Source of the DNA: Pogonophryne albipinna
Taxonomy: Eukaryota > Chordata > Actinopteri > Perciformes > Artedidraconidae
NCBI GenBank assembly: GCA_028583405.1
Contig: CM053243.1
Coordinates: 38,073,498 to 38,137,497 of the forward strand
Direction of reading: 5' to 3'
Length of the DNA: 64,000 nucleotides
Within the stretch, counting starts at the first letter, position 1. Every line of letters begins with the position of its first letter. The notes under the pieces are model-generated. The model searched no databases, was not told where the DNA came from, and was given only the letters and a program-made list of their open reading frames with translations. This document shows positions 57,604 through 64,000 of this stretch, in pieces. The translations under genes were made by a program, and so were the position numbers.

Positions 57604-59751
57604 TTCCGAGAGCTGCTACACGTGAAGAATTCCTGCACTTCAGACGCACAGAGGGCCTGGACGCCGACTCGCTCCTCAGTACTATCAAACAGACGCTCAG
57701 CCAATGCAACATCGACCCACACATGTGTGTTGGACAGTGTTACGATGGGGCTCTGTCATGTCGGGATGCAAGAACGGAGTACAGCAGAAGTTTAAAAAGG
57801 AGGTGCCAAATGCTTTGTATATCCACTGCCATGCACACAGATTAAACCTCGTGTTGGTTTATGTGGTCCGCAACGTTGAATCAGCAGCCTACATTTTTTA
57901 AACTGTACAAATGCTGTACAACTTCTTCGCCAACTCAGTCGCCCATGATATTTTCATCAAGAAACAGAGAGAAATGGAGCCAACTTCACAACCAGTTGAA
58001 CTTGAACGGAAACACGCTGGTCATGTCAATATACAGCGCTGGTGGCTATCCGCAAATCACTGCCTGCAGTAAAGGCAACATTTACAGAGATCATGTCTCA
58101 GCCCAATGCGCGGAGGAAAACGGAGGCCAGAGCGGTGAGTGGACTAATTGATGAGCAGTTTGTCTTGCTTCCTACGCTTTTCGAGATCTCTCCCGTGTCA
58201 CAAAATTCATGTTTGACCAGCTCCAATCTCCCAGAGCTGTCCTCCGCAATGGACTTGGCTGATTCGGTCATAGCGACACTGACAGACAGACGCGCAGAGG
58301 AGTCATGGAGGGAAATCCGGGACAGAGCAAGCGACCTGTGCACCAAAGCCAATGTAAATCACAATGAGACACCCGAAAGGAGACAGGCAGAGCCTCCTCG
58401 ACATCTACAGGAGTTTGTTGCGGAATCCCAAATCGAACACAGACCAGTTACATCCCTAGATGTAGAGTGTTTCTACCCAGTAATCGACAGACTTGTGGTT
58501 GAAATGAGAAGACGTTTCTCAACCGAGGCCGGTGGTGTCCTATCCGGAGTCTCTGCACTCAGCCCCAAACATGCATCCTTCTTAGACAATAATGGCGCGT
58601 TTCCACTACAGGCCTCGCTCGGCCTCGCTCGGTTTGGTTAGGCCTTATTAGGCCCGGCTCACTTTAATGCTGCACTTCCATTACAGTTTAGGAACTGGGG
58701 TAGTTACTATAGTAACGCAGTGTAGGCGGAGCCGTGACGTCATCTTCAATGAGAGCCCCCAAAAAACAACACAGCCGTTAGCTCACAGCTCTTCATATCT
58801 GTTCAGAAACTAGACAAAAGTTAAAGAAGTACAAACCACAGACTGTCTGTGTCATGGCGAATACAGTCGCTGGTTTATTTATGTCTGTATAGGCCGTTGT
58901 TGTGAGTGTGGACGGTCGGAGCATATATAACGTTAGCTTAGCCAAGCTCCATTTAGAAAGCACGCATTTTAAAAGGGTTTCTCGCCTGCCGTCTGTCTGC
59001 AGACTTGTCAAAGCATTAATTCATGGTTTTTACTAACCGGTATCAGTATGTTGTTTCTTCGCCATCATTTTGAAACGTGTATTACAATTAAATCACGGTC
59101 AAATATGTTCATCTTGTTGTAGTTGTAGCCCCCTTGCCAGCGATTCTCTCTCTAGTTTAGCATACTCAGCCCGACTCAGCCTGGTTGTTCCTGGCCCTAG
59201 AACCACGATTTAGTCGGGCCAGAAAAAAGGTGAAAAACTAACCCCGGGCCAAAACTAGGCCAAGTGGAAACGCAACCAAAAACGGGCCCCGTACGGCTCG
59301 GCACGCTTAAAGCGAGCTACCCGCTGCAGTGGAAACGCGCCATAAATGTCTGCAACCCATGGCCAAGTTCTATGGAGTGACGGAAGAGAACCTGACCCCA
59401 GAGCTACACCAGGTTAAGCGCCTTCTGGAAAGAAAGAAACAACAGGGACATGAACTGAAGGACACAGCGGAATTTCTGGTTTTAATGTGACCCTACAAGG
59501 ATGCCTTTACGGATTTACACAGACTCATATGCATTTCCCTGACTCTGCCTGTGACCTCTGCTGGCTGCGAACGCAGCTTCTCCTGTCTCCGTCGCATCAA
59601 GGATTATCTAAGAAACAGCAGTGGTGATGCACGGAACAGCAACCTGGGCCTGCTGGCTATAAATAAGCAGAGGAGTAAGGCACTGGATGTCCAGCGTGTC
59701 ATTGACATTTTCGCTTCCAACCACAACAACCGGCGGATCGTGCTGCTTTGA
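57604..59751 (+). pseudogene. hAT transposase remnant (ZMYM1/TTF-type), interrupted
   Basis: Fragments in changing frames: TREEFLHF and LLSTIKQTLSQCNIDPHMCV, GQCYDGA, VPNALYIHCHAHRLNLVLVY (the DUF4371-type catalytic region), then 58042..58592 with LDVECFYPVIDRLVVEMRRRF. After a nested MITE (58593..59342) it continues with MAKFYGVTEENLTPELHQVK and the hAT C-terminal dimerisation domain (TSAGCERSFSCLRRIKDYLR), stop at 59749. There are at least two frame changes (about 57760 and 57900-58040) and a TGA near 59488. Removing the MITE and one TAA rejoins the frame. The N-terminal zinc-finger part is missing. It belongs to the 13-kb hAT. Confidence 0.8.
58593..59342. mobile_element. Harbinger-like MITE, complete copy
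   Basis: Inverted ends TGGCGCGTTTCCACTACAGG and ctgcagtggaaacgcgcca, with TAA on both sides (58590..58592 and 59343..59345), the preferred 3-bp target of Harbinger elements. 750 bp, no coding sequence. Partial copies lie at 3161..3670 and 62628..63278. Confidence 0.85.
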
Positions 59752-59849
59752 GAACGTCAATAGTGAGTTTTGAATATATTTTGTAATAATGGGTCATTTG
59801 AAAAAGTGTTTTGTATGACAATAGAGAAACAGGCCGCCTGTTGTGTGCG

Positions 59850-59940
59850 GTGTCTGTCTCTCTCTGTTTACCTGTGTCTGTCTCTCTCTGTTTACCTGTG
59901 TCTGTGTCTCTCTCCCTCTCTCTGTGTCTCTCTGCTCTCC

Positions 59941-59997
<57 letters not shown>

Positions 59998-60000
59998 TCC
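59850..60000. repeat. (TC)n-rich microsatellite
   Basis: A long TC tract with interspersed tgtttacctgtgtctg units. The Ser/Leu-rich open frames across it are artefacts. Confidence 0.95.
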
Positions 60001-60304
60001 GTGTCAATTCTATGCCAACTTTTCTTGTTTCTGCCGCTGCGTAGCATGTTGTAACAACGTGGAATCAGCAGAATAAGCTATTGTATTGTTTAACTCACAC
60101 CTGTTGCTCTCGATGTAATTTAGCTGATACAATTAGACTAATAAAAGCTAATAAAAGCCTCACGCGTGGCGTTTCACTGTCAAGGGGTGCAATATCGTGT
60201 ATGTAATTACATTACAAATACTGACTTGAGCCCCACCACTGTATGGGTTAGCCCTACCATAGATTACCCAACAAAAATACTCTGGCGCCACCACTGCTAA
60301 TCGG

Positions 60305-61784
60305 ACAGGAGAGGAGACACGCAGCTCTGCATGATCACCTGCAGCTCCACCCGCTGTGATGGAGCGATGAGCGGAACAAAACACACACTTCAAGTTAGAT
60401 CATCACCCTTAACTATTTTAATTACCTCTCAAACTACCTAAACTAGTTATAAATATGTTTATTTTTACTGTCGGGTCACTCATTACTGGATCAGCCAGCT
60501 GCATGAGACCACGGATACTGACGGAGAGGGGGAGAAAAAGAGAAGCTCCGTCCTCCGTGTATTATTCTTATATTATTATATAGAGTCGTTATTCATTTGT
60601 TTTAAAGCTCAATAAATAACAAAGAAGACCTTTGACCGGCACTTTTCTAATTTTGTCCCGAAGATGTAAACTTTAACAGACATGTTGACTGGCGAAACCC
60701 CACCTCTGCTGCTAAATCCAGCGCGGAGAATAAACAGAAAGGCAACCATGGCAACCATGCATGCGCGAGAAGTCAGAAAATCACACATTTTTACGCTTTC
60801 CTCATATCTATAAACAAGTGAGACTCAACAGAGACGTTGATAACATATTTGTTGTCTGTTGATTTTGTTATGAACAAGACCATTGCTCTACATGTTAATA
60901 TTGTTAGCGTCATGGCTGGGTGATTCTAACCACCTTTGGTCATGTCTGTGAGGAATTGACTGACAAAATTACAAAAATAATCAAAATAATCAATTCTATT
61001 TCAAACTGCATTGTGTATTGTATGTGGTACTATTGCTATTTAGTTGAGGTAGTAATTCATATTTTTTTCACAATTTTTCCATGTAGAAATTCATTACCGT
61101 AATGCGTCCGGAGTTTATTTTTTTACATTAAACCCCAAAATATCACAATAAATCTGCACAATTTAATACATACATAAATACAAAAAATTGTTGAAATGGT
61201 ACATTCTTACTGGTAATATAATTATTTTGGGTCTAAGATTTATGAATTAAAATATTTTTGGATTAATATGTGTGTCCGGAGCATGTGAAGTTCATTACCG
61301 ATGCACTGCCTATTTGGCCCCATTACAATTCCTGTTTGTTTAAATTAGTTTTTTTTTTACCCATGATGCATTGCATGGAAGAGAAGATGCAAGATGGCTA
61401 CAAGGTAAGATGTCCTTTCAAGATCAAGCTATAGATATGTTAAAGATTCCATTTACTGACACCCCAGTGTACACTACTAACTGTCATTACCGTAATGGGG
61501 TATTATATAATGTTTTTTTTTAAAGTTATTGATTCCAAAATCAATAGAAAAGTAGCTTTTATAGAGCCAGAATGATAGTGCAAATATTTCTTTTGTAGCA
61601 TCATGGCTATGCTAACTATTATGCTAGCTAGTGTTATGGTCATTCATTACCGTAATGCTCTGCATTCATTACCATGTCATATAGGAGGCTGTTACGGTAA
61701 TGAACAAAATTGTTGCGGTAATGAAAGAAATGTGTGCAGCTATGTATGGTGAGCTTTAACTATAAAGAAATAATTTATATATAT
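60305..61784. other. Spacer with repeated CATTACCGTAATG motif
   Basis: No gene recognised. From about 61090 to 61725 the palindrome cattaccgtaatg or its half (cattaccg / cggtaatg) occurs at about 61092, 61299, 61484, 61644, 61692 and 61713. Such spaced palindromes often mark the subterminal region of a DNA transposon, but no matching termini were found. Confidence 0.5.
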
Positions 61785-61786
61785 TA

Positions 61787-62116
61787 CACTGAACAAAAAT
61801 ATAAATGCAACACTTTTGTTTTTGCTCCCATTTTTCATGAGATGAACTCAAAGATCTAAAACATTTTTTATATACACAAAATAACCATTTCTCTCAAATA
61901 TTGTTCACAAATCTGAAAAGATCTGTGATAGTGAGCACTTCTCCTTTTCCGAGATAATCCATCCCACCTCACAGGTGTGGCATATCAAGATGCTGATTAG
62001 ACAGCATGATTATTGCACAGGTGTGCCTTAGGCTGGCCACAATAAAAGGCCACTCTGAAACGTGCAGTTTTGCTTTATTGGGGGGGTCTGGGGGGGGGGT
62101 CCGAAAACCAGGCAGT
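61787..62116 (+). mobile_element. Tc1/mariner MITE, left arm only
   Basis: Begins CACTGAACAAAAATATAAAT after TA at 61785..61786 and matches the left arm of 48916..49784 up to ccgaaaaccaggcagt. The right arm is absent. Confidence 0.85.
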
Positions 62117-62627
62117 TCGGAGCCGCGTTCCGGTGCTCTCCGACGGCAGCACTATATCCCTGAGTGCAGCCATATTGTCATTCAAGAGAAAATACGATGC
62201 GTACTTCTTTTGGAAAACATGTTTTTCGTTTAGCCGATCTACCTCGTTAACGTAAATAATTTTCATGGGAGCTCAGCTCCCATTGGCTCCCACATAACTC
62301 CAACCCTGGTGGAGAGTCTATCAAACCGGCCCACACCTGTAAAACATGAACAGGGTGTCGCTGTCCAGGTTGCTAGGCGACAGTGCTACGGACCGCGGGT
62401 GTCAGGTGACGCAAACAGGAAATCCTCCGTAAGCCAGACCGTCTCATTTCGTAGACCGCTCGGTTTGTTGTTCCTTCACTTTTTTTTTATATACATTTAT
62501 TTTGGACAAATAAATGTGCGTGAGGAAAGGCATGTGTGGCGTGAGTGCGTGAGATATGTGTTAATTGCGTGACTCTCACACTCAATGCGTGAGGGTTGGC
62601 AGCCCTGTATCTGGCCCTCCAAAATCG
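62117..62627. other. Repeat-derived spacer
   Basis: Contains a fragment related to the nested Harbinger-like element (gaccgtctcatttcgtagac near 62438) and a tract of gcgtgag-type repeats near 62520..62590. No gene. Confidence 0.4.
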
Positions 62628-63278
62628 AGGTTCTTACCGGGCCAACAACCAGCTGAATATGCTAAACTAGTGACATAAACACTCTCGACTGCTGAATGGT
62701 CAGAGAGAATCGCTGGCAAGGGGGCTACAACTACAACAAAATGAACATATTTTACCGTGATTTAATTGTAATACACGTTTCAAAATGATGCCGAAGTAAC
62801 AACATACTGATACCGGTCTGCAGACAAGTCGGCAGGCGAAAAACCTTTTAAAATGCGTGTTTTCTGAATGGTGATCGGATCGATCAGGCTAAGCTAACGC
62901 TGTATATGCTCCGTCCACACTCGGCCTACAGACATAAATAAACCAGCGACTGTATTCACCATGACACAGACAGTCTGTGGTTTGTACTTGTTTAACTTTT
63001 GTCTAGTTTCTGAACAGATATGAGGAGCTGTGAGCTCTGAGTGCTAACAGCTAACGGCTGATGTTTTGGTTTTGTGGTTCGCATTGAAGATGACGTCACG
63101 GCAGTTTTACGCAGCGTCGCTCCGCCCGCCAAACAGTCGATCGCCCCGCTTACACTGCGTTACTATAGTTACTACCCCAGTTGGTAAACTGTAATGGAAA
63201 CGCAGCATAAAGTGAGCCTGGACAAGGCCTAACCATACCGTACTAAGCCGTGCTAGGTCCTGCAGTGGAAAAGCGCCA
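62628..63278 (-). mobile_element. Harbinger-like MITE, third copy, partial
   Basis: Inverse of the MITE at 58593..59342 (gtatatgctccgtccacac, cagacagtctgtggtttgta). It retains the terminus cctgcagtggaaaagcgcca followed by TAA at 63279..63281. The opposite terminus is missing. Confidence 0.75.
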
Positions 63279-63281
63279 TAA

Positions 63282-63929
63282 CTGGCCTAGTACGTTTTGA
63301 TCACTCTCCCTCTTTAACTACTTTGCCTTCTTGGTGTCCTGGAAAATGAACTTTTAAGCACATGTCAGGCAGGCAAGTGGCTGTGCTTCTTGAATGGTAC
63401 GGTCCTGGTGTAGTATAGTGCTTTGTGGAGGACAGAGTTAACCGTGTCGTAGCAGTGCAGCCACGCCTGCAGGAATCCGGGCGTACGCGCAAAGTTCTCT
63501 GTCATGCAGTTTAAATGTTCAGGGTTTTTATTGTGAAATGGAGGTCAGGACCTGAACTCAGACAGAATATAATCCATTTCATTTTCAGTGGTTTACAATG
63601 AACCAATCCTTCCCCTAATGGTGTCAATATTCCACAGCCATTACATTGTGCAATCTAGATTTTCTTCATAATTTGAAACATGATCTATTTCCTCTCTATG
63701 GATTATAACTTTGCTTTAAAGGATACGTTGATAATAGCTCAAGTATATACTGCCTATTCTGGGTTAATATTGAAATATTTTAAAGCATGTGCACTTATAA
63801 ATCTATCAGATGTTGTGAATAATCTTTGTAACTTTTGTTGTTTAGGCCTTTAATTAACAAATATCTGTCAGCCATGCAGTTTTTCAGCAGTGTGTGTTTT
63901 GTGTTTTCCTACTTTTCCTCTCTTAACAG
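63282..63929. other. Spacer or intron upstream of a possible exon
   Basis: No transposon is recognised. From about 63840 the sequence becomes pyrimidine-rich and ends in ctcttaacag, a good splice acceptor for the exon beginning at 63930. Confidence 0.4.
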
Positions 63930-63937
63930 AAATCGTC

Positions 63938-64000
63938 ATGGGGGAAACATTGGAGAAAGTGTTAAAGTTGGCTGCCGGGGCGGCGCCTCCGTCCGTCACC
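63938..64000 (+). CDS. Possible first coding exon of an unidentified gene (runs off the window)
   Basis: After the acceptor ctcttaacag/aaatcgtc an ATG opens a frame of 21 codons to the window end, starting MGETLEKVLKLAAGAAPPSV. The polypyrimidine tract, short leader and GC-rich codons look like a real exon. I cannot identify the product from this much sequence. Confidence 0.4.
   Translation, partial: MGETLEKVLKLAAGAAPPSVT

Larger units (their letters stand above)
47227..60296 (+). mobile_element. 13-kb hAT transposon enlarged by nested insertions
   Basis: Termini CAGTGGCGGCGCCAGG and (inverse) CAGTGGTGGCGCCAGA agree at 14 of 16 positions, with an exact 8-bp duplication CTAATCGG (47219..47226 and 60297..60304). 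Its own material is about 47227..47724 and 57594..60296 and includes a hAT transposase remnant. Everything between is inserted: the TTAA element and the elements within it. The 5' part of the transposase is not found on the left side, so some hAT sequence was lost before or during insertion. Confidence 0.85.

Overview
The window is vertebrate nuclear DNA, almost certainly from a teleost fish. The genes have short exons, GT-AG introns and consistent phases. Teleost-type mobile elements fill most of the rest: a DIRS retrotransposon, L2/RTE-like LINEs, a tRNA-derived SINE with an L2-like tail, Tc1/mariner, hAT, Harbinger-like and TTAA-inserting elements, and THAP-bearing long-TIR elements. Nothing looks bacterial. 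Species and all superfamily names are my recognition from sequence, not a database result.

Host genes: a tandem family of secreted C-type lectin-domain (CTLD) genes lies on the plus strand. Lectin 1 (70..4310) has only its last two exons here. Lectin 2 (CDS 6763..10350) and lectin 3 (CDS 31451..38216) are complete: a 5' UTR exon, a signal-peptide exon, then four exons encoding three CTLDs of 363 and about 375 residues. Phases match exon for exon and no frame is broken. An orphan copy of the promoter/first exon (about 12456..12600) points to a further duplication whose gene body is missing. A possible first coding exon of an unrelated gene starts at 63938 and runs off the window.

Mobile DNA by region. 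393..4118 (lectin 1 intron): solo LTR, duplicated intron segment, L2 LINE, Tc1 and hAT/Harbinger pieces. 12.6-24.3 kb (between lectins 2 and 3): LINE, a head-to-tail repeat pair with a 45-bp minisatellite, a THAP-type long-TIR element with a nested Harbinger-like element, and a SINE. 24.5-31.3 kb (lectin 3 intron 1): a DIRS element with inverted termini, internal complementary region, frame-broken gag and pol and an open tyrosine recombinase. 32.1-35.7 kb (lectin 3 intron 3): a second THAP-type element. 39.4-46 kb: a string of short elements with clean target-site duplications.

The most striking structure is 47227..60296: a 13-kb hAT element (8-bp duplication CTAATCGG) containing a 9.9-kb TTAA-flanked element with two genes, a broken DDE-like transposase and a cysteine-rich protein. 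That element in turn contains a Tc1 MITE carrying inverted telomere-like repeats, a hAT element holding a TTAA MITE, and a hAT MITE. A Harbinger-like MITE also interrupts the outer hAT transposase. Exact target-site duplications let the order of insertions be read directly. The two-gene TTAA element and the THAP elements with 7-bp duplications are the best candidates for something poorly described.
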